From: an uncultured Megamonas sp.
GTDB lineage: Bacteria; Bacillota_C; Negativicutes; Selenomonadales; Selenomonadaceae
Assembly: GCA_900556715.1 (NCBI GenBank)
Contig: USPM01000001.1
Coordinates: forward strand, 40,135 to 104,134
Direction of reading: 5' to 3'
Length of the DNA stretch: 64,000 nucleotides
This document shows, one piece after another, positions 26,154 to 33,764 of the stretch. The translations under genes were made by a program, and so were the position numbers. How positions within the stretch are numbered: the stretch's first letter is position 1; each line of letters opens with the position of its first letter. Below the pieces are notes generated by a model. That model had not been told where the DNA came from, ran no database searches, and was given only the letters and a program-made list of their open reading frames with translations.

Positions 26154-26176
26154 AAAGCCTTGAAATATAAGGCTTT
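26154..26176 (+). terminator. Leader hairpin before the PLD-ATPase gene
   Basis: AAAGCCTT / AAGGCTTT with a 7-base loop, followed by ATTTTA, only about 10 bases past the expected start site and 60 before the gene. Possible attenuator. Confidence 0.5.
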
Positions 26177-26238
26177 ATTTTAAATTCTTGAATATTTTAT
26201 AGGTTAATTTTTATTAAAATTTTAGGAGGAATTTTTTA

Positions 26239-28245
26239 ATGGCACACCGCAAGACTAAACAACATACTGTAAATGTTGTAAAAGCTCAATTTTGTGCACC
26301 AGAAAACATATCATATTTGGATTTATTTGAAGGATTTAACGAATTATATACTATAAATATAGCTACTAATATAGATTTTTTAGCTAATCTATTAGAACTA
26401 TTTACAAAAGTAGAGATTATTTTTGGTAATCTCGCACTTGTACCATCTACTTTGGAAAATACATTTGCTATGCAAAGAAATACTTTGCAAGAATTATATA
26501 AAACGGAACAATATGCTAATTTTAAAGAAAAATATGATCAAGGTAATTTAAATATATATTTAGCAGATGCTCCCTTATACCCTGAAAAATTATTTTGCTT
26601 GAAAAATACGCAGACAGGAGCAACTAGAGTAATCTTAGGCAGTAACAATTTTGACCAATTACCAGCTAACAGTGACCGCAATCAAGCTTTAGTTTATTTT
26701 GATGATGAAAGTGCTTTCAATTATTATATGAACATATATAATGATTTCAAACAGAATAATAGCGAAATAGTAAATGAAAATGCATGGGAAATAACATATG
26801 AAGATACTCAAATGCTCGAAATTTTACCTATTTTGCATAAAGCTAAACAAGATAGCGAACATATCTATCCAGCAGTTAGTAAGACAACTATCGTAAAAAC
26901 AGCAGAATATATCTCAGATATCGAGCGTTTAGCAAAAGATTTTGTAGATATTCCTAAGGCAGACCGTAAAGGACAGGCTAAAATCACAAACGATAAGATA
27001 GATACTATTAAACGTAAAACATTAGAAAATATTCAAGTTCGCCGTGCTAAATTTGAAAAATTTATGCCACAATTAGTTATTGAACCAGAACGCAATCGTG
27101 CTTTTTATAATGAACGTGAATTTAATTTCCGTCCTTATCGCAGTGATGTAAAACGTGATGCTGAAATTTATTTACAATATATGGAAGGTTTTAATACAGC
27201 AGTACCAGCTAAAAATATTGAACCTTTAAAATTTGAGTATTTTAAATTGATGTCATGGTGCTTTTTATCTCCATTTTTAGCACGTGTGCGTACTACAATT
27301 AGAGAAGCTACTGTAACTGATGAAGTATTTACATATCCGATAGTAGCTTTATTATGTGGTCAATCAAATGCAGGAAAAACAATCTATGCTTCTTTATTGA
27401 TGAAAATGATGACTGATTCTGCTTTATATAAAGCTTTTGGTCAAAATAACTTCACGAAAACACGCATTGATTCACTTCTCTGCGATATAAAAGGTTTACC
27501 TATATTAATCGATGATATCACTCAAACTCAATTTACTAATAATAGTGGAAATATCATCAAACAAGAAGAACGCATCATTCGTGAAACTAAACCAGAAAAT
27601 TTAAATTATTATTCAGCTATTTTACTTACAGCTAATAAAGATTTAAATAGCTTGAAAAATGAGCTTACTAAACGTATGGTCGTTTTCCATGTAAATGCCA
27701 GCTGGAACAACGAATTTACACGTCAGCAAAAAAGTCCATGCTCTGAATTAATTCAAAAAATGAGAAACAATTTTTATAGTGCATATCTGGCAAAAATCAT
27801 TCCTCATATTAATTTGTATTTAAGCCAAATCAATGATTTAGGCTCTAGTAGCATAGATTTATATAATATAAGCTCTGAAGTAATAATATCTATCTTTAAA
27901 GAATGTGGTTTAGATATTCCAAGCTATATGAGACCTCTTACTATGAAAGATTATTTTGATAGTAAGGCTGTAAATGAAATCATGATAAAATTCTTCCAAA
28001 GACAATATCGTCTAAATCGTGATTTCTTTGAAGTTAACAAGAAAAATAATCAATTGATCTTTGAAGATAAAAGTTTATCTTCTGTAGGTAAGATGACTCC
28101 TATGCGTATTGCTGAATCACTCCCACCTGAATTGGAAGCAGATGTAGTCGGTGATAAAGTGATTATGCGATTGGATAGTGCAACTAAATTCTTTAGCACA
28201 GAATTCAAAGAACAAGGTCTTTTAAATAAATTATTTGGCAGATAA
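26239..28245 (+). CDS. PLD-like domain plus P-loop ATPase fusion, function unknown
   Basis: A 668-aa protein that I cannot name. Residues about 25-175 resemble a phospholipase-D/HKD nuclease repeat: LYPEKLFCL...GATRVILGSNNFDQLPAN mirrors HxKxxx...GSxN, but the catalytic His is replaced, so this half looks inactive. Residues 230-340 are charged and helical. A P-loop domain follows: Walker A GQSNAGKT at 374-381, Walker B-like LPILIDDI near 425, sensor-like AILLTANKDL near 460 and an Arg pair in ELTKRM, similar to AAA or superfamily 3 helicase-type ATPases. AGGAGG-type site precedes the ATG. It is single-gene, next to an integrase. Confidence 0.75.
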   Translation: MAHRKTKQHTVNVVKAQFCAPENISYLDLFEGFNELYTINIATNIDFLANLLELFTKVEIIFGNLALVPSTLENTFAMQRNTLQELYKTEQYANFKEKYDQGNLNIYLADAPLYPEKLFCLKNTQTGATRVILGSNNFDQLPANSDRNQALVYFDDESAFNYYMNIYNDFKQNNSEIVNENAWEITYEDTQMLEILPILHKAKQDSEHIYPAVSKTTIVKTAEYISDIERLAKDFVDIPKADRKGQAKITNDKIDTIKRKTLENIQVRRAKFEKFMPQLVIEPERNRAFYNEREFNFRPYRSDVKRDAEIYLQYMEGFNTAVPAKNIEPLKFEYFKLMSWCFLSPFLARVRTTIREATVTDEVFTYPIVALLCGQSNAGKTIYASLLMKMMTDSALYKAFGQNNFTKTRIDSLLCDIKGLPILIDDITQTQFTNNSGNIIKQEERIIRETKPENLNYYSAILLTANKDLNSLKNELTKRMVVFHVNASWNNEFTRQQKSPCSELIQKMRNNFYSAYLAKIIPHINLYLSQINDLGSSSIDLYNISSEVIISIFKECGLDIPSYMRPLTMKDYFDSKAVNEIMIKFFQRQYRLNRDFFEVNKKNNQLIFEDKSLSSVGKMTPMRIAESLPPELEADVVGDKVIMRLDSATKFFSTEFKEQGLLNKLFGR

Positions 28246-28258
28246 ATTAATAATAAAT

Positions 28259-28294
28259 AAAAAAAGCACACATTTATTTGTGTGCCTTTTTTTT
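28259..28294. terminator. Bidirectional terminator
   Basis: GCACACA / TGTGTGC stem flanked by A and T runs, between the PLD-ATPase and integrase genes. Confidence 0.88.
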
Positions 28295-29305
28295 ATCTTC
28301 ATTTACATTTTCATTTAAATTAATGCCAGTAGTATAACGTTTATCCATTTTATTGTAGATGTGAGCATATTTACTAGTTATATTGACATTACTGTGACGC
28401 AAAACTTGTTTTACTATTTGTAAATCTTTTGTATCTTTATAAAGTAGAGTGCCACATGTATGGCGGAGCATATGGCAGCTTATATCTTCTTTTTTTAATC
28501 CTGCCTTAGTCAGCCATTTATCCACATTATAACGAATACCTCGTCTATCCATTCTTTTTCCTTTTACTTGATTAGTCAAAGTTGTAAATACTGGCTCTCC
28601 AAATTCATCAATAAAGGCAAAATCAAATGGTCGTATTTTTAAATATTCTTGTAATAAAATTAAAACATCATCACGAGGATAAATAAAATCATTATGCCCT
28701 TTACCATGAATATATATTGTCTTCATCTCCCAATTTATATCATTGATAGACATGCGATGAACTTCCACTGTTCTCAATCCTTCTAATGCCATAAGCATAA
28801 TGATGAGTTTATCTCTTAAATATTCAATATGTTTTTCATCATAATTAGGTATAATATTTAATAAATTTCGTAGTTGTTCTAATGTAAGAAATTTCATAGG
28901 AGAGATTTCACTTGCTTCATGTATTTTTACACCTACATCTTTAGCAGGGCTATTTTCTATTAATTTTAATTTTACAGCAATATTATAGAATTGTTTTATC
29001 GCATTTAGCTTTACCTTAATACTACCTTTTTTCATATTTATTTTTATTAAAAAATCTCGATAGTACATAAATTGATATTCTGTTATCTTTAATGGATGCA
29101 CTTTATTTGTTAAACACCATTTTATATAACTATCAATAGCAGAACAATAACTTCTTAAAGTGTCTTCTGATGGTTCACCTTGAGAAAGATATCGTTTCAA
29201 TAAACTTTTATAATTCAATAATAAAGTATTTTCATTTATCTCTTCTTGTCGTAAATAATCTTTTACTAAAAAATCATTATCATCTATTTTTATTAAATTT
29301 GCCAA
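28274..29305 (-). CDS. Tyrosine recombinase / integrase
   Basis: A site-specific recombinase of 343 aa. The N-terminal SAM-like core-binding domain covers about residues 30-125. The catalytic domain shows the first Arg in LEGLRTVEVHR, HMLRHTCGTLL (His-x-x-Arg), the second His in VLRHSNVNITSKYAHIY and the nucleophile Tyr within that stretch. The TTG at 29305 is chosen because AGGAG lies eight bases upstream; a GTG start in the same frame would overlap the ribosome site. It is probably the integrase of a decayed element covering part of 26-31.7 kb. Confidence 0.9.
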   Translation of the reverse strand: MANLIKIDDNDFLVKDYLRQEEINENTLLLNYKSLLKRYLSQGEPSEDTLRSYCSAIDSYIKWCLTNKVHPLKITEYQFMYYRDFLIKINMKKGSIKVKLNAIKQFYNIAVKLKLIENSPAKDVGVKIHEASEISPMKFLTLEQLRNLLNIIPNYDEKHIEYLRDKLIIMLMALEGLRTVEVHRMSINDINWEMKTIYIHGKGHNDFIYPRDDVLILLQEYLKIRPFDFAFIDEFGEPVFTTLTNQVKGKRMDRRGIRYNVDKWLTKAGLKKEDISCHMLRHTCGTLLYKDTKDLQIVKQVLRHSNVNITSKYAHIYNKMDKRYTTGINLNENVNEDKKKAHK

Positions 29306-29960
29306 AAATCTCACTCCTATTTCAAAATAAAATAAAATTATCTATTATATATCAATTTACCTATTTAGCATAAATAATAATAAATATTGATTTAAAATTA
29401 TTTTTATTACATGTAAATTATTATTTTTATATAGTTATCTATTTTATATTAATAATTTATTGATTTTGAGTATTTATAAAAATTATTTGTTATAATTATA
29501 GCTGTTTTAAGCGTTTTATTTTTCATTTTAATATAAATATATGCAAAAGAAAATAAAACCTCTTAAAATCGATTTTAAATAAAAATTTTATATATGATGA
29601 ATTTATTTTTTCAAAAATAAGCTTTTCTTTGAATTTAACTTCCTATTTTTTATGAAATAGGAAGTTGATTTAATTATATCATCAATTTATATGATTAGTA
29701 AATAATAACAAATAAAATCTGTTAATAATATATTTAATTTTCTGTATATTTTACTTTTAATTTATTAATAATTATTATTTAATTAATATGTTTATCTAAA
29801 ACATAAAAATTATGTTTAAATAATAGTTATTAGAATTTAATTATTATCGATTTTAAACATATAATAATTTTATGTATTATATAGAATATATCTATATAAA
29901 AACAGAGGTAATATTTTATATAATAAACAAATATGATAAAATATTTACGAGGTGATTATT
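29306..29960. other. Long AT-rich gap with dyads, no gene seen
   Basis: No open frame of note. Contents: a 16-base palindrome TTAAAATCGATTTTAA (29563-29578), a perfect 12-bp inverted repeat AACTTCCTATTT / AAATAGGAAGTT (29637-29666, loop TTTATG), and a second ATCGATTTTAAA near 29846. These may be recombinase or attachment sequences of the neighbouring integrase. Confidence 0.5.
29637..29666. repeat. Perfect 12-bp inverted repeat
   Basis: AACTTCCTATTT-TTTATG-AAATAGGAAGTT. There is no T run, so it is not an ordinary terminator; it is the only GC-richer block in the gap. Confidence 0.7.
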
Positions 29961-30227
29961 ATGGCAAAACGCCCTAAAATAAAAATAACATTAATCGATA
30001 GAAAAGGACCTTGCGGTTGTCATCGCGGTCATAAAATAGGTGATAGCTTTGATTTTGATACACAACGTGGTAAATTATGCCCTATGGCGATGCATGTAGC
30101 ATTTCCTTATATTGATATCTTAAGATATGGTGGTTCTATACCTAATCAACCAGAAGGCACAGCTGTATTTTGTTGCCCAGACGTAGACACCATAAACGTT
30201 TTTAGAATAGAAAAGGAAGATATTTAA
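29961..30227 (+). CDS. TIGR04076 family protein
   Basis: A small 88-aa protein. The family pattern is visible: ITLIDRKGPCGCHRGHKIGDSF, GKLCPMAMHVAFPYIDILRYGG, then a Cys-Pro near FCCPDVDTINVFRI. Six Cys and several His hint at a metal or redox site. Function is unknown. The ATG at 29961 is preferred, with GAGGTGA seven bases upstream. Confidence 0.85.
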   Translation: MAKRPKIKITLIDRKGPCGCHRGHKIGDSFDFDTQRGKLCPMAMHVAFPYIDILRYGGSIPNQPEGTAVFCCPDVDTINVFRIEKEDI

Positions 30228-30322
30228 TTTATATATTTTATTTTCATTAAATAAAAATGCTTAATATTACACACATTATATAAATTGACTATTTTTTTAT
30301 TAATGTATTAATATATTTTTTA

Positions 30323-30350
30323 TGGCACTTATATGACACTAAAATGGCAC
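30323..30350. repeat. Three 11-bp-spaced TGGCAC/TGACAC repeats
   Basis: TGGCAC at 30323, TGACAC at 30334 and TGGCAC at 30345, exactly one helical turn apart. Candidate binding array for a recombinase or regulator, near the edge of the mobile-DNA scar. Confidence 0.5.
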
Positions 30351-30355
30351 CGCAT

Positions 30356-30389
30356 AACTTATTACTTTGTAGTAATAAGTTATTTTTTT
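30356..30389 (+). terminator. Intrinsic terminator
   Basis: AACTTATTAC / GTAATAAGTT followed by A and seven T, rightward. Confidence 0.8.
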
Positions 30390-30627
30390 ATAGATTTTTC
30401 AATTTCATCAAGAATTTTATTATTAGCACTATCTATAAAAGCTAGAAATCCTGTATTTCTAGCTCTTACCCATTCACTAGTAGTTGTAGAGATTTCTTTT
30501 TCTTCTTCGTCAAGTCTCTAACTTCTTTTTCAAGCTCATCAAAATTTAAATTTTTATTTGTTTCATCAGCTAATAAAGAACGAATTTCTTCTTTTCTTTG
30601 TAAAATTTCTTCTAATCGTTTATTCAT
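30380..30627 (-). pseudogene. Frameshifted phage capsid-like N-terminal fragment
   Basis: From the ATG at 30627 (AAAGGAAA upstream) the frame reads MNKRLEEILQRKEEIRSLL and DELEKEVRDL, the coiled-coil delta region that begins HK97-type major capsid proteins. Near 30520 the frame breaks by one base; the other frame continues DEEEKEISTTTSEWVRARN to a stop at 30380. The rest of a capsid protein is absent. Read as the scar of a prophage; a short functional protein made by frameshifting is unlikely. Confidence 0.55.
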
Positions 30628-30662
30628 TGTATTTTCCTTTCTGAATATCTTAAAAATGGGTA

Positions 30663-30687
30663 CAAAAAAGCACCTTCTTAGGTGCTT
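30663..30687 (-). terminator. Minus-strand terminator
   Basis: AAGCACCT / AGGTGCTT; on the minus strand it is followed by a run of six T. Confidence 0.75.
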
Positions 30688-30701
30688 AACTAATAAATTT
30701 A

Positions 30702-30710
30702 TGTTATACT
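30702..30710 (+). promoter_or_regulatory. Extended -10 promoter of the type I toxin RNA
   Basis: TGT-TATACT is an extended -10 element; the -35 region (GTGCTT at 30682) is poor. Transcription would start near 30717, about 40 bases before the toxin ATG. Confidence 0.55.
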
Positions 30711-30754
30711 ATTTTCGTTACTCAACTCCAATCTGGTAACAGAGAGGAGGTGCA

Positions 30755-30771
30755 TATAATGAACTTCACTG
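30755..30771. repeat. Direct repeat, copy 1 (over toxin start codon)
   Basis: TATAATGAACTTCACTG, identical to 30925-30941. This copy contains the toxin ATG. Confidence 0.9.
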
Positions 30772-30848
30772 ATATTGTTGTGCTTATTATGGTAAATGTA
30801 ATCTCTTACTTCATTTACAAATGGATAGATAAGCACTTTTTTGAGTAA
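30759..30848 (+). CDS. Small hydrophobic peptide, probable par/Fst-type type I toxin
   Basis: A 29-aa peptide. After MNFTD comes a membrane segment IVVLIMVNVISYFIYKW, then a charged tail IDKHFFE, the same layout as Fst-like and related small membrane toxins of Firmicutes. A very strong ribosome site (GAGGAGG) lies before the ATG. Its 5' end is repeated exactly in the antisense RNA region at 30925-30941, and both transcripts meet at one bidirectional hairpin. The assignment rests on this architecture rather than on residue identity. Confidence 0.65.
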   Translation: MNFTDIVVLIMVNVISYFIYKWIDKHFFE

Positions 30849-30883
30849 CTATCCTAACGCTCTAGCATTAGTGCAATAATGTA

Positions 30884-30918
30884 AAAACCCTTAGGAACTA
30901 CCACTTCCTAAGGGTTTT
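30884..30918. terminator. Bidirectional terminator shared by toxin and antisense RNAs
   Basis: A 14-bp perfect stem AAAACCCTTAGGAA / TTCCTAAGGGTTTT with loop CTACCAC. Confidence 0.9.
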
Positions 30919-30924
30919 GTGCAT

Positions 30925-30941
30925 TATAATGAACTTCACTG
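30925..30941. repeat. Direct repeat, copy 2 (in antisense RNA)
   Basis: A second TATAATGAACTTCACTG, with GCAT also shared just upstream. Confidence 0.9.
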
Positions 30942-31129
30942 TTTCTATAATTAGTATAGCATATCTTGTGATTTTTGCAATATAAAACACAAAATCCTTT
31001 TATAAATACGTCATATACTGTGCTATAAACTTTTCTAAAAATTCACTAGCAGACATCATTGGATTGGAATACGAACTTAATAAATAATTCAACCTATCAT
31101 TAAGCACATTTTTTATTTTTCCATTATCC

Positions 31130-31506
31130 TTTAGACCAAAAGATGTAAAAAGTAGAAGAATTTTTGGACACTGGGAGCTAGATACCATAGTATCTAGTAG
31201 TGGAAAATCTAAGGCTTGTTTAGCAACATTTATAGAAAGTTTATATGGCAATAAAAATAAAAAATAGAACAGTCCCATCAATGCTAAAAGCAATAAAAAA
31301 GTTAGTGAAAGTACTACCAAAAAAGGCATTAAAAACATTTACAACAGATAGAAGAAAAGAATTTGCATGTTACAAAGAAGTAGAAAAATTAAATATAAAA
31401 GTATATTTTGCAGATACTTATGCAGCATGGCAAAGAGGTAGCAACGAAAATTCAAGATGATTTAATAGAAAAATTAATATTATTAAATAGTAGACCAAAA
31501 AGAATT
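31130..31506 (+). pseudogene. IS30-family transposase remnant
   Basis: Frame 1 reads RPKDVKSRRIFGHWELDTIV and SSGKSKACLATFIE; a shifted frame continues KVLPKKALKTFTTDRRKEFAC, IKVYFADTYAAWQRGSNENSR, then LLNSRPKRI. These are the DDE-catalytic core motifs of IS30 transposases (WELDT, the second Asp in FTTD, WQRGSNEN), with internal deletion, frameshifts and no N-terminal half. It is not functional. No terminal inverted repeats were recognised. Confidence 0.8.
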
Positions 31507-31568
31507 GTCGCACTTGGATTGACAATTCATTATTAATAAAAAGTATAGCCATCTAACTTAATTATATA

Positions 31569-31598
31569 TTGACAAAATAATGATTATCCTTATATAAT
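31569..31598 (+). promoter_or_regulatory. Strong orphan promoter
   Basis: TTGACA (31569-31574), 18-base spacer, consensus TATAAT (31593-31598); no coding frame follows before the terminator. Confidence 0.75.
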
Positions 31599-31604
31599 TG
31601 AACT

Positions 31605-31687
31605 AGAAAAATATAATAGTAACAAACTACATTAATCCCTAAAATACTTGCTTCTACTGATCGTCATTGTAGAAGCTTTATTTTTTT
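31605..31687 (+). ncRNA. Candidate small RNA of about 80 bases
   Basis: Lies between a near-consensus promoter and an intrinsic terminator (GCTTCTAC / GTAGAAGC at 31650-31676 with inner TGA/TCA pair, then a T-rich run). No start codon with ribosome site is present. Hfq, encoded at 39.6 kb, makes trans-acting RNAs plausible. It matches no RNA family that I recognise. Confidence 0.5.
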
Positions 31688-31694
31688 ATAGAGA

Positions 31695-31732
31695 AAAAAA
31701 GATAGACAGAAATATTTCTGCCTATCTTTTTT
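31695..31732. terminator. Bidirectional terminator
   Basis: AAAAAAGATAG-A-CAGAAA / TTTCTG-C-CTATCTTTTTT hairpin ending the fucose-linked minus-strand unit. Confidence 0.88.
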
Positions 31733-31747
31733 AATTGGGGGATTTAT

Positions 31748-32344
31748 TTATTCTTTATTGATATATTCAATAATGATATCTGCAATATCTTCAAGGGATT
31801 TATGGCTTGTATTAACACTTAAATCATAATTTTTAGGATTTCCCCATTCTTTGCCTGTATAATAAGCATAATACTCAGCTCTTTTAGCATCTTCTTGATT
31901 TAATTCAATAACAGATTTTCCATCATATACTGTTCTCCCGCGTTCTTCACGATATTCATCATTTGCACAAACAAATACAGAACATACATTTTCATTGCCT
32001 TGTAAAACAGCATCTGCACATCTACCAAGAATAATGCAATTACCATCTTTAGCCAAACGACGAATAATTTCAGATTCTTGTTCAAACATTTTATGGTTCA
32101 TTGGTTTAGCACCACTCATACCAAAAATATAGAATGGCATAAATTTCAAAGAAAGTGGTGGCACATTATCTTCTAATTCTTTTAAGTCTTTTTCACTCAT
32201 ACCACTAATACCTAATTGAGCAGCAGCCATATGCACGATTTGTCTATCATATAACTTATAATTTAATTTTCTAGCTAAAATATTTGCGAGTTCACGACCG
32301 CCACTACCATATTGACGACTAATTGCTATAACATTATTTTTCAC
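31748..32344 (-). CDS. Cytidylate kinase-like family protein
   Basis: A P-loop nucleotide-kinase-like protein of about 198 aa (AAA_26 / cytidylate kinase-like). Seen: AISRQYGSGGRELANILARKL with Walker A GSGGRE, LYDRQIVHMAA, IILGRCADAVL and a lid segment. The GTG start at 32344 has AGAAGG seven bases upstream. It follows fucP by about 30 bases on the same strand, so it appears co-transcribed with fucose genes; why is not clear. The true substrate of this family is not established. Confidence 0.85.
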   Translation of the reverse strand: MKNNVIAISRQYGSGGRELANILARKLNYKLYDRQIVHMAAAQLGISGMSEKDLKELEDNVPPLSLKFMPFYIFGMSGAKPMNHKMFEQESEIIRRLAKDGNCIILGRCADAVLQGNENVCSVFVCANDEYREERGRTVYDGKSVIELNQEDAKRAEYYAYYTGKEWGNPKNYDLSVNTSHKSLEDIADIIIEYINKE

Positions 32345-32375
32345 AAGAAGACCTTCTTTCAAAATTATTTATTAA

Positions 32376-33719
32376 TTAATCATTTACTTTGCGGAAAGCT
32401 AAAGAATATCCTAAAACAACTGCAAAACATACTACAGGTAAATAAAATGCTGTTCTAATAGCTGCTTCGGTTGCGGAGAAACCACTAACCATGAAGCTTA
32501 ATGCACTAGAGTCAACTAACCAACCCATGATAGGAGTGATTATTGCACCACCTAAGATAGCCATGATTAAACCTGCTGCACCAAATTTTACTTCAGCACC
32601 GAGACCACGAAGAGCAATACCATAAATTGTTGGGAACATTAAGCTCATGCAACCAGAAATTGCAATTAAGCAATATACAGATACAGATGTTGGTAAATAA
32701 ATTGTACCGAGGCAACATAAAATACCAGCTAAAGCGAAGACTGCCATCATTTTTGCAGGAACAAAATATTTCATCAAATATGTGCAAAGCCATCTGCAAG
32801 CAATAAATAATACCATTGCATAGATATAGTAATTAACAGCATCGGCTTCAATGATATTTTTTGTAGCCATAATATATTTAATAGTCCATGTCCAAACTGC
32901 GATTTGTACACCTACATAGAAGAACTGAGTGATAACACCCCAATAATAACGAGGATTTTGTAATAATTTACCAAATGCTTGAGGAACAGTCATTGCTACA
33001 CGACCATCCTTATCATTTAATTTACTTCTAAAGAAAATAACCCAAATAATAAATGCGATTAAGATTAAGCCAACATAAGGAACACATACCCAGAAAAGTT
33101 CTGTATCTCTGATAGCGGAAAGTTCAGCAGGAGACATAGCTAATCTATCATCTAAATCAGCAGGATTCAAGTTTGCTAAGATAATATATTTTGCTAAGAA
33201 TAATCCAGCCATTGAACCTACAGGATTGAATGCTTGAGCAAAATTCAATCTGCGAACGCTTGTTTCTTGAGCACCCAAAGATAATACAAATGGATTACAT
33301 GTTGTTTCTAATACAGATAAACCACCAGCTAAGATAAAAATAGATACTAAGAATAAATTATAACTTTGCAAAATAGCAGCTGGAATATAACCAAATGCTC
33401 CTATCATATAAAAACCAAGACCAACTAAAACGCCAACACGATAGGAATATTTTTTAATGATAAATGCTGCTGGCATAGCAAGTACAGCATATGCACCATA
33501 AAAAGCTACCTGTACTAAAGAAGAATCAACAGCTTTAATCATAAAGATCTTAGCAAATGAAGGAACCAAGTTATCAGTCATATTGTTTAATAAACCCCAA
33601 AGAGCAAAACAAGATACTAATAAGAAAAAATATATTCTATATTGAGCAGGAACTACTGGTATACTATTGCTATTATTCGCAATATTCTTTTGACTTAATG
33701 TATTTGCGTTATTTTCCAT
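32376..33719 (-). CDS. fucP: L-fucose:H+ symporter FucP
   Basis: A major-facilitator permease of 447 aa with twelve hydrophobic segments. FucP-type features: LVSCFALWGLLNNMTDNLVPSFAKIF at the first segment, FYGAYAVLAMPAAFIIKKYSYRVGV, and ETTCNPFVLSLG. The gene order fucK-fucU-fucP supports L-fucose as substrate. It starts 45 bases after fucU. Confidence 0.93.
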   Translation of the reverse strand: MENNANTLSQKNIANNSNSIPVVPAQYRIYFFLLVSCFALWGLLNNMTDNLVPSFAKIFMIKAVDSSLVQVAFYGAYAVLAMPAAFIIKKYSYRVGVLVGLGFYMIGAFGYIPAAILQSYNLFLVSIFILAGGLSVLETTCNPFVLSLGAQETSVRRLNFAQAFNPVGSMAGLFLAKYIILANLNPADLDDRLAMSPAELSAIRDTELFWVCVPYVGLILIAFIIWVIFFRSKLNDKDGRVAMTVPQAFGKLLQNPRYYWGVITQFFYVGVQIAVWTWTIKYIMATKNIIEADAVNYYIYAMVLFIACRWLCTYLMKYFVPAKMMAVFALAGILCCLGTIYLPTSVSVYCLIAISGCMSLMFPTIYGIALRGLGAEVKFGAAGLIMAILGGAIITPIMGWLVDSSALSFMVSGFSATEAAIRTAFYLPVVCFAVVLGYSLAFRKVND

Positions 33720-33764
33720 GATAAAACCTCTCTTAAATATTTATACACGAACAAAATCACATAA

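Larger units (their letters stand above)
30880..30946 (-). ncRNA. Putative antisense antitoxin RNA
   Basis: Minus-strand promoter: TTGCAA (30975-30980), 16-base spacer, TATACT (30953-30958); predicted start near 30946. The RNA would run through the inverse of TATAATGAACTTCACTG and stop at the hairpin 30884-30918, about 65 bases. Its 5' part is complementary to the toxin start region, and its 3' hairpin is complementary to the toxin RNA terminator. Confidence 0.6.

Noticed and set aside
31000..31338. Minus-strand frame whose C-terminal part (from about 31130 leftwards, ending in FLEKFIAQYMTYL) looks protein-like
   Set aside because: The upstream two thirds are antisense to the IS30 remnant. 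The last about 40 codons could be a truncated gene tail, but no family was recognised and no start or ribosome site exists.
28259..31740. CRISPR array or tandem-repeat array in the AT-rich accessory region
   Set aside because: Only isolated dyads and two-copy repeats were found; there is no regular repeat-spacer series and no cas gene.
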